Positions 1 through 9,230 of a DNA stretch of 15,550 bases are shown in pieces. The notes under the pieces were generated by a model. That model was not told the origin of the DNA. It made no database searches and worked only from the letters and a program-made list of their open reading frames with translations. A program made the position numbers and the translations under genes. The stretch spans positions 1 through 15,550 of the forward strand of contig CATKEA010000131.1 of assembly GCA_949746915.1 (NCBI GenBank), written 5' to 3'. The stretch is from an uncultured Bacilli bacterium (lineage in GTDB: Bacteria > Bacillota_I > Bacilli_A > RF39 > UBA660). How positions within the stretch are numbered: position 1 is the stretch's first letter; each line of letters starts with the position of its first letter.

Positions 1-127
1 GAGAATGTCAATTAGAAAATAAGTATTTATAAATATAATCCCAATAAGATAATAGTACAAACCAAAATATTTACATATATATATAATAAAAAGAAGGTGA
101 TTTAAAATGTAAAATAAAGCAAAATAA

Positions 128-156
128 TTGCCTTTAAATATGGATTATGATACTAT
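128..156 (+). promoter_or_regulatory. Predicted sigma-A-type promoter for the M60 peptidase operon
   Basis: TTGCCT (128-133), a 17-base spacer, then TACTAT (151-156) with an extended -10 TG at 148-149. The predicted start of transcription near 163 would leave a leader of only about 18 bases, almost all of it the ribosome binding site. This is a sequence-pattern call only. The region 1-127 is A/T-rich and holds no gene I can support. Confidence 0.5.
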
Positions 157-180
157 AAATCAGGAAGAGAGGATATGTAT

Positions 181-3100
181 ATGAAGAAATTTATTACACA
201 ATTATTAGTGATATGTACTTTTGTATACACATTCATGCCTACCGTTACCCTAGCTATGGGACTTGGTCAGTTGGCAGGAATTAGTACAGAAGTACAAGTC
301 GCAAAGAATTCAGAGGATAATGGGATTTTAGAATTAGACGTAAAATTTGTTTTACCTATACAAAATATTGAGAATCCTAATATCCAAGTTAAATTAAAAA
401 AAGATAATAATGAAGCAACAATTAGTCTTAATCAGATTACAACAATGAAAACTCTAGATTTTAAATTAGGAGAAAAAGTTGGAATTGTTCAAATTAGAAA
501 AATGAATAAAAATGGTGAAGTCATCAATGGTGTAGATGCTTCAGAAGTAAAATACTATGCCTTAACTTTTAAGGGTTTGGAAAAAGGAAAATATAGTATT
601 GAATTATCTGGTAAGGGTTATAAAACCTATAAACTAGATGATATTGAAATTAATAACTACTCAAAAAGAGTTTCTATCTCTAATGAAAAAGGATTATTTG
701 AGGTTGGAGATATAAATAATGATAAAACTGTTGACACTAAAGATTTACAAGAAATGAAAAAAATTCTTACTAGTGGTCAAAAGTATAACGAACAATACGA
801 TTTAAATCGTGATGGAAAATTAGATATAGCTGACCTTGCAATCATTGCTAGAGTAGTAAATGATAAGAGTAAAACAGCAACTATAATAAATACTAATGCT
901 AACTTAACAGAAGAAGATATAGAAATCTCTGGAAATGTAGATGGTAATATCTCAGATTTATTAAATGAATACAGCATTAATACATTCAAAGTAAAACCAG
1001 TAGATGAAAGCCAAGATATATCAGAAAGCAATCCTGCACAATTTACATTAAATATGAAAAATACTGTGAATATGGAACAAATTAGACTAGATGTAAATGA
1101 TGAAAACATACCACAAGAAATATGCGTTGAAATCACCGATGAAAACGGAAAAAATTTAAGTCCAATTTGCAAAAGTTTTTCAGAAAATAGTTCAATTCAC
1201 TTCTTTACAGATAAACCAACAGCAAATACAATTGTTATTGACTTAGCTGGACAAATTGCAGTAAAGAAAGTGACAATAAAAATCACTAAAACATCAAGTA
1301 AAAAACTTGCTGATATTGCCAAAGTTGAATTTTTAAACAATGTATATGAAGATGTACCAACACCTAAAATTGAAAAGCCAAAGAATGTAAAAGTAGAGGC
1401 AGCAAGTGAAAAGGCAACAGTAACATGGCAAAATATGCAAAATGTTACTGGGTTTGAAGTACTAGTACAAAAACTTGAAAATGGTCAAATAACTGAGAAT
1501 ATAACATATCAAACAAACTATACAACATTTGCTTTAGATGGTTTAAAAAATTATGTAGAGTATGTTTTAAAAGTAAGAGCAGTAAATGGAGAATGGCGAA
1601 GCGATTATAGTGATGAAGTATCATTTATGCCAAAACCAAATCGTCTTCCACCTGCAGTTGATATGGTTAAAGTTGTACCTGCTAGTAACGGATTTAATAT
1701 AAGTTATAAGAAAATGGATGATACTTTAACTTATAACATTTATTATAGAGAAGCTGGTATAGGAGAGTTTATTAAAATAAGCAATATAACAGGAACATCA
1801 TATCAGCTACGAGGATTAAAAGAAAAAACTAAATATGAAATCTATGTAACTGGAAATAATGATTTAGGAGAAGGTGCTAAATCAGAAACAGCTATTGGAA
1901 CAACACGTGCTAAAGATATTCAAGATAGTCCAAACTATAAATTAATAAATACACCAAATAAAAAAGGTGAAAAAGTTAATCATATAGCAGCTGTAAATTA
2001 TACATCAAATAAATATAATGCTAGTGATATTGCTTTAGTAGATAATGATTATGATACTTACTGGCAAAGCGATAGTTGGGATGTTGGAGGATATAATAAT
2101 TATAACGCTGGACCAACAATAACTTTAGATAAAAAGTATACAATTGATCGTTTAGAAATTACTCCAAAAGATGATACTGCCTCAATTTTTTATGCTAGAG
2201 TAAACTATTGGACAGATGACAATCAAATGAAAACGGTCAATGCCAGTGTTAAAAGAAAAACAAGTCCAAATGGAGAAATATATTACGATATTAGTTTTGC
2301 TAAGATAACAGCATCAAAGATTCAAATTAACACAGCTAATTATTCTGCTAGTGGTAATACAGTAATGCGTGAAATAAGAATTTTTGAATATGATTCTTTA
2401 TTAGATGATGTTGGTGCATTATTCGCAGATGATTTACGTGTTGAATTAAAAGAAAATGTTACTGAAAACACAATTAAAGCATTAGAAGATCGTGCTAATA
2501 CTGTTGACCCAGTTAGTAAAGAATATCATCCAAATCGTGAAGTCATTTTGTCCGACTTAGATTATGCTAGAAAAATTTTAAATGATACTGCTATTCAAGA
2601 TACAATCATTGTAGATCAAAATATAAGTAATGCTAAAAACGGTCACTTAGGATTTGCAATGTCAATAAATGATTATCAACCATTAGGAGTTGTAGCTGAA
2701 GCAGGTAGTCAATTAGTAATATATGTTGGAACAAAAGGTTCAGTATTACCACAAATAGTATTTACTCAATACAATGCTGAAGCATCACAATGGCAACAGA
2801 GTGTTACTAATTTGAAAAAAGGTCAAAATATTATTACTGTACCAAAAATAGGTTCAATGGATAAAGAACGTGGAGGATCAGTATATCTTAGATATCCAAG
2901 TTCTAAAGCCTCAAGTGAAATAAAAGTTCGTGTAAGCGGAGGGACAAAGATACCAGTTCTAGATATCCACAATGTAACTTCTGAAGAAGAGAAAAAACAA
3001 AGAATAACTGATTACATTAAAGAATTGTCTAAATATGTTGACAGTCTACCTGGTTTATACCAAGAAAAAGGAATAGAATATGACCAATATAATGCTATTT

Positions 3101-5208
3101 TAAACTCAACAGAGTTAGTAACTAAGAATGGATTATTATCTGTTGCAGCAACACAAGCATTAGCAGGAATAAAAACTGGTAAAAATACTATAGAAGAGCA
3201 ACAAATAAGATTATATAATTCTATGACAGCCTTTGATGAAATGGTTGATATGTTCTATCGCCAAAAAGGTTTAAAAGAAAATGCAACAGATCCAAAAGAT
3301 GAAAGACCAGCAGCACGTATTAATATACGTTATATGAGAATGTTCGATGGAGCATTTATGTATGCTGGAGGATTACATATTGGTATTGGATATGGTTCAA
3401 TATCAGGATTAATGCAAGGAACACCAGCTCAAAACAACAACGGAGATTATACAATAAATGGATATTTTGGTTGGGGAATAAGTCATGAAATTGGACATCA
3501 AATAAATCAAGGATCATTAGCTGTTGCTGAAATTACTAATAATGTATTTGCCTTATTAGCACAAACAGCAGATGACAAACAAACAGCAAGAATTGAATAT
3601 TTATATGAAACAATTTATAAAAAAGTTACATCAGGTACCAAAGGAAAAGCTTCTAACGTTTTTGTAAGTTTAGGTATGTACTGGCAACTTCATCTTGCAT
3701 ATGACAATAACAAAACCTTTACTGATGAGAACTCAATATATGCAAGAATTAATCACTTAGCAAGAACAAAATCATTAAAAGGAAGTAAAGATGATTTACT
3801 AGTTATGTTAGCTAGCGAAGCAGCTAATAAGAATTTAACTGAGTTTTTTGAAAATTGGGGCTTACAACCAAGTGAAGCAGCTAAAGAATATGCTTCTAAA
3901 TTTGAAAAAGAAACAAGAAAAATTTGGTATCTAAATGATACTGCTAGACGTTATCGTTTAAATAATGGAAGAGCAAAAGCAACAGATACAACAGTAAGTG
4001 CAACATTAATAGAAGCTGATAGCCAAAATAAACGATATACACTAAATATGAGTGTAAACAAAGATAATGATACAATATTAGGATATGAAATTAAACGAAA
4101 TGGAGTACCAATCGCATTCACTCAAGAAAATACATTTACAGACAATATTGGTTCAATGAATAATCAAGCTATAACTTATGAAGTAACTGCTTATGATAAA
4201 CTTCTTAATGCTACTAATACATATACTTTAAATGAAGTAAAAGTTGCCCATGATGGAAGTGTAAATAAAGCAAATTTTGATATAACATCTAACTTTATTG
4301 AGCAAGATGAAACAATTGATCATGAAAATCCAGAGATGGATTATAATAGTCTAAATGTAAATAAATTAATAGATGCCAATGCTAATACTACATTTAATGG
4401 AAGTAAGAGAGCTAATGAAAAAGATAAAACAAATCCATATGTTGTTATTGGATTAAACTCTAAATTAGATATTGCAGGTATTAAATATCAACCAGCAAGA
4501 AATGGTGGTAGCCTGTTAGAAAATACTATTACAAAATATAATGTTTATGTAAGTAAGGACAATGCTAATTGGACACTAGCAAAAACAGGAACATTTAACT
4601 TTACTAACAATAAAGAATCTAATACAATTTATTTTGATAAAGTAGGAACAACAGGTGGAAATCAACTTTGGACATATGAAGATATATCATATGTAAAAAT
4701 AGAAGCAGTTGGAAATACAGGAATTAGTGGAGCTGAAATAGATATTATTGCCCCACCTGGTGATAATGTAGAAGCATCAAGAGATACAATTGGTATATTA
4801 AGTGAAGATTATCATTACATTGATGGAAATGGTAATGATGCAGTAATTGCCAAAGGAAATGTAATTGTAAAAGGTGATTATCGTGGAAATCCAGCATTTA
4901 ATGTTATGTTATTAGTAGATGCTGTTGATAGCGAAAAGGTATATGAAGGAGAAAACTTCCTATTTGCTCAATTAAATAGTGATGCAGAAGTTCATGAAAT
5001 AGCTTCTGGAACTTGGTTCTATGTATTAACAAAAGAACAATATAAACAAATGGAAGGAACAAGCATTCGTGCTGAATTATATCGTGTAAATGATGCAGTT
5101 ACAAATGAAGGACAAAGATTGACATCTACATCATTAAAAATTACTAATTTACCAGCATATGAAGACTTAAATCCATTAGAAATAGTAGATAGCACAAAAG
5201 GAGAATAA
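181..5208 (+). CDS. Secreted M60-like zinc metallopeptidase (mucinase type) with N-terminal dockerin, FN3 and discoidin-like modules
   Basis: Probable extracellular peptidase that cuts mucin-like glycoproteins. I chose the ATG at 181 (1675 residues) over the in-frame ATG at 175 because AGGAAGAGAGG at 162-172 is correctly spaced only for 181. Order, numbered from 181: signal peptide 1-25 ending TLA; Ig-like or X-type domain about 26-170; dockerin about 173-228 with two calcium loops (D177, N179, D181, D185, D188 and D207, N209, D211, D215, D218); an unassigned domain about 230-395; FN3 about 400-486 and 490-578; F5/8 type C (CBM32-like) about 586-740; M60 region about 820-1225 with zinc motif HEIGH at 1102-1106 and a likely third ligand E1117 in AEITNNVFAL; Ig-like about 1266-1356; second discoidin-like domain about 1361-1525; an unassigned C-terminal domain 1532-1675. 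There is no cell-wall or membrane anchor of its own. The next gene, 2 bases on, encodes a cohesin-like membrane protein that could hold it. The M60 and dockerin calls are strong. Mucin as substrate is inferred from the family. Confidence 0.92.
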   Translation: MKKFITQLLVICTFVYTFMPTVTLAMGLGQLAGISTEVQVAKNSEDNGILELDVKFVLPIQNIENPNIQVKLKKDNNEATISLNQITTMKTLDFKLGEKVGIVQIRKMNKNGEVINGVDASEVKYYALTFKGLEKGKYSIELSGKGYKTYKLDDIEINNYSKRVSISNEKGLFEVGDINNDKTVDTKDLQEMKKILTSGQKYNEQYDLNRDGKLDIADLAIIARVVNDKSKTATIINTNANLTEEDIEISGNVDGNISDLLNEYSINTFKVKPVDESQDISESNPAQFTLNMKNTVNMEQIRLDVNDENIPQEICVEITDENGKNLSPICKSFSENSSIHFFTDKPTANTIVIDLAGQIAVKKVTIKITKTSSKKLADIAKVEFLNNVYEDVPTPKIEKPKNVKVEAASEKATVTWQNMQNVTGFEVLVQKLENGQITENITYQTNYTTFALDGLKNYVEYVLKVRAVNGEWRSDYSDEVSFMPKPNRLPPAVDMVKVVPASNGFNISYKKMDDTLTYNIYYREAGIGEFIKISNITGTSYQLRGLKEKTKYEIYVTGNNDLGEGAKSETAIGTTRAKDIQDSPNYKLINTPNKKGEKVNHIAAVNYTSNKYNASDIALVDNDYDTYWQSDSWDVGGYNNYNAGPTITLDKKYTIDRLEITPKDDTASIFYARVNYWTDDNQMKTVNASVKRKTSPNGEIYYDISFAKITASKIQINTANYSASGNTVMREIRIFEYDSLLDDVGALFADDLRVELKENVTENTIKALEDRANTVDPVSKEYHPNREVILSDLDYARKILNDTAIQDTIIVDQNISNAKNGHLGFAMSINDYQPLGVVAEAGSQLVIYVGTKGSVLPQIVFTQYNAEASQWQQSVTNLKKGQNIITVPKIGSMDKERGGSVYLRYPSSKASSEIKVRVSGGTKIPVLDIHNVTSEEEKKQRITDYIKELSKYVDSLPGLYQEKGIEYDQYNAILNSTELVTKNGLLSVAATQALAGIKTGKNTIEEQQIRLYNSMTAFDEMVDMFYRQKGLKENATDPKDERPAARINIRYMRMFDGAFMYAGGLHIGIGYGSISGLMQGTPAQNNNGDYTINGYFGWGISHEIGHQINQGSLAVAEITNNVFALLAQTADDKQTARIEYLYETIYKKVTSGTKGKASNVFVSLGMYWQLHLAYDNNKTFTDENSIYARINHLARTKSLKGSKDDLLVMLASEAANKNLTEFFENWGLQPSEAAKEYASKFEKETRKIWYLNDTARRYRLNNGRAKATDTTVSATLIEADSQNKRYTLNMSVNKDNDTILGYEIKRNGVPIAFTQENTFTDNIGSMNNQAITYEVTAYDKLLNATNTYTLNEVKVAHDGSVNKANFDITSNFIEQDETIDHENPEMDYNSLNVNKLIDANANTTFNGSKRANEKDKTNPYVVIGLNSKLDIAGIKYQPARNGGSLLENTITKYNVYVSKDNANWTLAKTGTFNFTNNKESNTIYFDKVGTTGGNQLWTYEDISYVKIEAVGNTGISGAEIDIIAPPGDNVEASRDTIGILSEDYHYIDGNGNDAVIAKGNVIVKGDYRGNPAFNVMLLVDAVDSEKVYEGENFLFAQLNSDAEVHEIASGTWFYVLTKEQYKQMEGTSIRAELYRVNDAVTNEGQRLTSTSLKITNLPAYEDLNPLEIVDSTKGE

Positions 5209-5210
5209 GC

Positions 5211-6038
5211 ATGAAAAATACAAAATTATTAATACTACTAGTTCTTGGATTATTCCTTAGTTTTACTGATGTTAAAGCTGAAACTTTGAAAAGAAAAAAT
5301 GTAGATAATGGTAAAATAAATGTCGTATTAAATTCTAATAAAGGTTATGTTGGTGCCCTAGATGCTACTATTAAATTAACTGGAAATATTACATTTTCTA
5401 AAATAGAATGGAATAAATCATTAAACGATTTAGCTATGAAGGAATATGAATATGACAAAAAAAATAACACAGTTAGAATCTTCCTTGTTACAAAAAATAC
5501 AAGTCAAAATTTATTAGATAAAGATGGAAATCTAAATATTGGAAATGTAGTAGTAACAAGCACAAAAACAGAAGATTATAATATTGAATTATCAAAGCTA
5601 TCAATAACCAATCTTGATTTAGTTAAATCAGACATAGATTCTAAAAAATTAGAGTCTACAGGAGATAAAAGTTTTACAATAAAGATTGAAAATACGACAA
5701 AGCCATCTGAAACTAACAAACCATCTGATTCAAATAAACCAACAAGTACTAAAACACCAAAACCATCAGACGAAACAAATAATGATGATAAAAAAGAGGA
5801 TAACTTAAATCAAGATGATAATAAAACAGACAGTGATGAAAATGATGACACTAACAAAGAAAATGATAATAAAGAAGACAGTAGTAAAAAAGAAAGCAAG
5901 AAAAAGCTATCAATAATTTTAATAGTATGTGGCATTATTGGAATTATCTCGATTATTGCAGGAATAATATTCTACATTATTCATAAAAATAAAAAAGAGA
6001 AACCTATAATTGAGAATCAAATTATAGAAAAAGATTAA
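5211..6038 (+). CDS. Membrane-anchored cohesin-like surface protein (candidate dockerin receptor)
   Basis: Predicted 275-residue surface anchor. Signal peptide 1-23 ends VKA before E24. A beta-rich domain about 34-138 has the cohesin layout: GYVGALDATIKL near 45-56, then YEYDKKNNTVRIFL near 79-92, DKDGNLNIGNVVV near 103-115, and a closing strand ELSKLSITNLD near 126-136. A Thr/Ser/Pro then Asp/Asn/Glu/Lys-rich spacer (about 162-232) leads to one membrane helix at 233-257 and a lysine-rich tail, which puts the N-terminal domain outside the cell. There is no LPXTG motif, so anchoring would be by the helix, not sortase. The ATG lies 2 bases after the peptidase stop, with AAAGGAGA (5197-5204) inside the end of that gene, so the two are translationally linked. 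The cohesin assignment is from pattern and context. It could be another Ig-like adhesion domain. Confidence 0.75.
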   Translation: MKNTKLLILLVLGLFLSFTDVKAETLKRKNVDNGKINVVLNSNKGYVGALDATIKLTGNITFSKIEWNKSLNDLAMKEYEYDKKNNTVRIFLVTKNTSQNLLDKDGNLNIGNVVVTSTKTEDYNIELSKLSITNLDLVKSDIDSKKLESTGDKSFTIKIENTTKPSETNKPSDSNKPTSTKTPKPSDETNNDDKKEDNLNQDDNKTDSDENDDTNKENDNKEDSSKKESKKKLSIILIVCGIIGIISIIAGIIFYIIHKNKKEKPIIENQIIEKD

Positions 6039-6045
6039 ATAAAAT

Positions 6046-6091
6046 AAAAAGAATAGATTGCTAGAAAATAAAAAAGCACTATTCTTTTTTT
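6046..6091 (+). terminator. Intrinsic terminator of the M60/cohesin-like operon
   Basis: AAAAAGAATAG (6046-6056) pairs perfectly with CTATTCTTTTT (6079-6089). Inside it, TGCT (6059-6062) pairs with AGCA (6075-6078). A run of T follows. It starts 7 bases after the stop codon at 6038. The A-run on the left could also terminate in the reverse direction, but no minus-strand gene is nearby. Confidence 0.8.
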
Positions 6092-6165
6092 GTTAAATTA
6101 AGTAAAGATAAAATGTAAAATAATTAAAATAATATATCATTTATCAATCTTTTTCCCGTAATTTA

Positions 6166-6195
6166 TTGCCAAAATAGATGTAAATATGCTATCAT
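6166..6195 (+). promoter_or_regulatory. Predicted extended -10 promoter of the coiled-coil operon
   Basis: TTGCCA (6166-6171), an 18-base spacer, then TATCAT (6190-6195) preceded by TGC (6187-6189), an extended -10. The predicted transcript starts near 6202 and reaches the AGGTGGA ribosome site (6218-6223) and the ATG at 6229. It sits in the 190-base gap after a terminator, so this operon needs its own promoter. Pattern-based call. Confidence 0.55.
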
Positions 6196-6228
6196 GTATA
6201 TATGTAAAAATAGGGTAGGTGGACTATA

Positions 6229-9216
6229 ATGAATGAAAGATTAATGCAAATTTTAGACAAATTAGCAAATGCTGCTGAAGCATATGAAAATGATAATGCC
6301 CAAATGTATGCCGATGAAATTCTTAGAATACAAGATGAGAAAAAAGAATTAGAAGGATTAATTAGAGAAAATAGAAGCGAAATAAGTCTTAATAACGAAC
6401 GAATAGCAGCAAATGCCAATAATCTATCTAATAGTTTTAGTGCCATTTTTGATATTTTTTATCAAGATGCCTTAAGAAAAGAACAAGAAGCAAAAAAGAA
6501 ACTTGAAGAAAAGAAAGCAAGTGCACCACAAGAAACAACTAAAACAACTGAAAAACTAGAAAAAATCGGACAAGTAATCAATGAATATAAAACAGAGATA
6601 AAACATATTAAATCTTCTATTTCACATGCTTCTGCTAAACCTAATCCAGATCAACAAGTAATAGAGTCAATGGAAAAGCACTTATCCTCAATTAAAGAAG
6701 AACTAAAAATAAGTAGAAAAGAAGAAAGAAGATATAAAAAAGATTTAAGCAATATAGAAAAAGATATTGACAATCTAACTTCAACTTATGAAGAAGCTAG
6801 AAAAGGTCGATTTGAATTAGCTGCTGAATATGAGGCATACAAAAGAGGTTATGCTTTTCAATATGGTGAAAAATTAGATGGTAGTGGTGAAATAGAATTA
6901 CAAGTATTTCCAAGAAGAAAACAAATAGAACGCAAAAATGCTATAATGGCAAATAGAATAAAAGATTTCCAAGGACAAATAGCAAAATTAGATGAACGTG
7001 AAGCCTTTTTATCTATTTCAACATCTTTAAAAAAAGAAAATATTATTAAATTATTACAAAGTAATGCTGACTATTCTGAAATAGAAAGAGCTCTAGAAGG
7101 ATTAGTTTCGTATATTAGTGAAGATGAAATCAAAGAAACCGAACAGCAATTATTGACTTCAATTGAAGAATATCAAAATAAACTAAAAACATCTGATTAT
7201 ATAGATCATAATGAGAAAAAAAGAGACGAAGAACTAAGAAAAGCTTATGAAAAAAAACTTGTAGAATGTCAACAAGAAATTAAAAAGGCTAATGCTATTC
7301 TTAAAAGTCCATTAGAAATCAATGAACAAGAGTTAGCACCATATAGAGAAAGTATTAGTGCCTTTGAAAAACAACGACAAAGCTTATTTGTTGAATCAGT
7401 TTTACTATCTTCTAGTACAAAACTTAGTACTAAAGAAATTCGTAAAAGAAAGATAATTTCAAATGGTATTAAAGAAATTAATCAAAAAATTGAACAACTA
7501 CAAAAAGAAGAAGAGCAACGTAGACAATATTTAGAACAAGAAATGTTTGCAAGAAGAGAGAAAGCAGCTTCAGATAGGGCTTTATTAAAACAAGAATATG
7601 AACGATTAAACTTAAGGTCAAAACATATTACGCTTAAGTTACTTAACCCAGTAAACTATGTTAATATTAAAGACAAATTAGAAGATCAATTTAGACTTAG
7701 CGAAATGGAAGGAAAATTAGAAGAACTTCGTACTTCTTCTAAGTACTTAGGAGAATCTAAAGCTGAAATATTAAGACAATTTAAAGAAGAATATCAAAAT
7801 ATTAAAACAGCTTCACAAACAACAGTTCAAGCTCCATCTATTCAAAATAAAGGCCAAGAGGTTAACCAAAAAGGCACAGAAATAAGTGATGATTTATTTA
7901 ATAGAATAATTTCTGCAAATGCTAATGATGATGGATTTGTAATGGGAAAAACAGAAATAGGCCTACCAACTGGAATAAAAACAGCAACTACAGAGGTGCT
8001 AGGATTACCAGGAGAAACAATTGATGGTCAAAAAGTAGGCGATATAGCTCCAGAAGTTTATGCCAAAATAAAAGTAGGGGATACAACAGGAGAAGATTTT
8101 AGAAATCAAAACTTAGCTTCTCGTATGACAGAATCTTTATTAGAAAGAAATAATAGAAATGATGCCCCAGCAAATTATATGCCAACTTCATTAATAGGCC
8201 TACCAGGAGAAACAATTGATGGCCAAAAAGTAGGCGATATAGCTCCAGAAGTGTATGATAAAATAAAAAATGGTGATACAAGTGGAGAAGTAGAACAAAA
8301 TAATGAAGATAACATAGAGCTTGAAGAAATAGAAGAAGTTTTCAGTATCAAAGATATACCAAGAAAACTAAAAACAGCAATTAAAAATCTAATAAAAAAA
8401 CATCCTGTATTAACTGCGGTTTCAAGTGCCATTGTTATTGGTGTAGGTGTCTTAGGTTTTGGAAATAATAAAGAATTAGTTGCATCAGGTAATGTTGTAA
8501 CTGAAACGACAACGCCTGGTAAAGATGATGAAACTAGTAAAATTGGAGATACATATACAGCAAAAGCGGGAGAAAGAGTATATGAATCAAGTGATTATGA
8601 CTATGGTGGAAAATCACGAAGTGGGTCAGCTGAAGGAGAAAGTCAAATTAATGCATTCTCATTTATTGATAAAACAACTGGTCAGATAGTAGAAATAGAA
8701 CGTGAAACAGGAAAGTCAATTGAAGATGTAATAAAAGATCAAATGTCAAGAGAATCACAAACAGTAAAATCAGAATATAACTTTGACTTAACAGAAGCAG
8801 AAATTAATGATGGAAAGATAGTGTTACATGATAACAATGGACAAAAAATTGAAATTAATACTGAAAAATTAGCCCAAGGAAATAATCAAATAAGTACTAT
8901 AGGTAGTGATGGTAAACTTTATGAAGGAACAGTTGAAGTCACAGAACAAGAAAAATTAGATGATCAGGGAAATCCAATTAAAAATTGGTCATTTGCAAAT
9001 GTTAAAAATAATGCTCGTGATATTCTAGATGGCCTTAATCCAAACTATACTGATGACTATACTGTAGAACTAGCAAATAGTAGTTCACTTGGAGAAGATG
9101 CAAAAAAAGAATTGATAAATAATATGGTTGAAGAAATGGCAAGTCCAGATTACATAATTGATACCTCAGCATCAACAGCATCTATTGATAGTGCTAATTA
9201 TGGCAGAGGAAGGTAA
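6229..9216 (+). CDS. Large coiled-coil protein with a single membrane span and external C-terminal region, function unknown
   Basis: Not recognised as a named family (995 residues). Residues 1 to about 530 are almost entirely charged heptad-like coiled coil (Glu, Lys, Gln, Ala rich) with no signal peptide. About 570-690 is a low-complexity linker with two copies of a 31-residue unit starting LPGETIDGQKVGDIAPEVY, at 592-622 and 657-687. FSIKDIPRKL (705-714) begins a basic amphipathic stretch, followed by one hydrophobic segment 725-745. By the positive-inside rule the coiled coil should be cytoplasmic and the last 250 residues outside. The external part is acidic and beta-prone, with no recognised motif, and ends in YGRGR. 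AGGTGGA (6218-6223) supports the ATG. The gene is first in an operon with the DUF1292-like and acidic repeat genes. The layout resembles a trans-membrane scaffold or cell-shape protein, which is a guess. Confidence 0.88.
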   Translation: MNERLMQILDKLANAAEAYENDNAQMYADEILRIQDEKKELEGLIRENRSEISLNNERIAANANNLSNSFSAIFDIFYQDALRKEQEAKKKLEEKKASAPQETTKTTEKLEKIGQVINEYKTEIKHIKSSISHASAKPNPDQQVIESMEKHLSSIKEELKISRKEERRYKKDLSNIEKDIDNLTSTYEEARKGRFELAAEYEAYKRGYAFQYGEKLDGSGEIELQVFPRRKQIERKNAIMANRIKDFQGQIAKLDEREAFLSISTSLKKENIIKLLQSNADYSEIERALEGLVSYISEDEIKETEQQLLTSIEEYQNKLKTSDYIDHNEKKRDEELRKAYEKKLVECQQEIKKANAILKSPLEINEQELAPYRESISAFEKQRQSLFVESVLLSSSTKLSTKEIRKRKIISNGIKEINQKIEQLQKEEEQRRQYLEQEMFARREKAASDRALLKQEYERLNLRSKHITLKLLNPVNYVNIKDKLEDQFRLSEMEGKLEELRTSSKYLGESKAEILRQFKEEYQNIKTASQTTVQAPSIQNKGQEVNQKGTEISDDLFNRIISANANDDGFVMGKTEIGLPTGIKTATTEVLGLPGETIDGQKVGDIAPEVYAKIKVGDTTGEDFRNQNLASRMTESLLERNNRNDAPANYMPTSLIGLPGETIDGQKVGDIAPEVYDKIKNGDTSGEVEQNNEDNIELEEIEEVFSIKDIPRKLKTAIKNLIKKHPVLTAVSSAIVIGVGVLGFGNNKELVASGNVVTETTTPGKDDETSKIGDTYTAKAGERVYESSDYDYGGKSRSGSAEGESQINAFSFIDKTTGQIVEIERETGKSIEDVIKDQMSRESQTVKSEYNFDLTEAEINDGKIVLHDNNGQKIEINTEKLAQGNNQISTIGSDGKLYEGTVEVTEQEKLDDQGNPIKNWSFANVKNNARDILDGLNPNYTDDYTVELANSSSLGEDAKKELINNMVEEMASPDYIIDTSASTASIDSANYGRGR
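8002..8289 (+). repeat. Two 93-base direct repeats (195-base period) inside the coiled-coil gene
   Basis: Copy 1 is 8002-8094 and copy 2 is 8197-8289. By direct comparison they match at 81 of 93 bases and 28 of 31 residues. Most changes are silent, so the peptide looks selected. A partial echo (IGLPTG) lies just before copy 1. The repeat occupies the linker between coiled coil and membrane span. Confidence 0.85.
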
Positions 9217-9230
9217 AGGGAGGAACAATA

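Noticed and set aside
777..1172. Minus-strand open frame of 131 codons inside the M60 gene
   Set aside because: It lies opposite a strongly supported coding region, has no family resemblance, and its composition is what the antisense of an A-rich gene gives.
5700..5900. Sortase (LPXTG) anchoring of the cohesin-like protein
   Set aside because: No LPXTG-like motif precedes the membrane helix, and the tail after it is longer than in sortase substrates.
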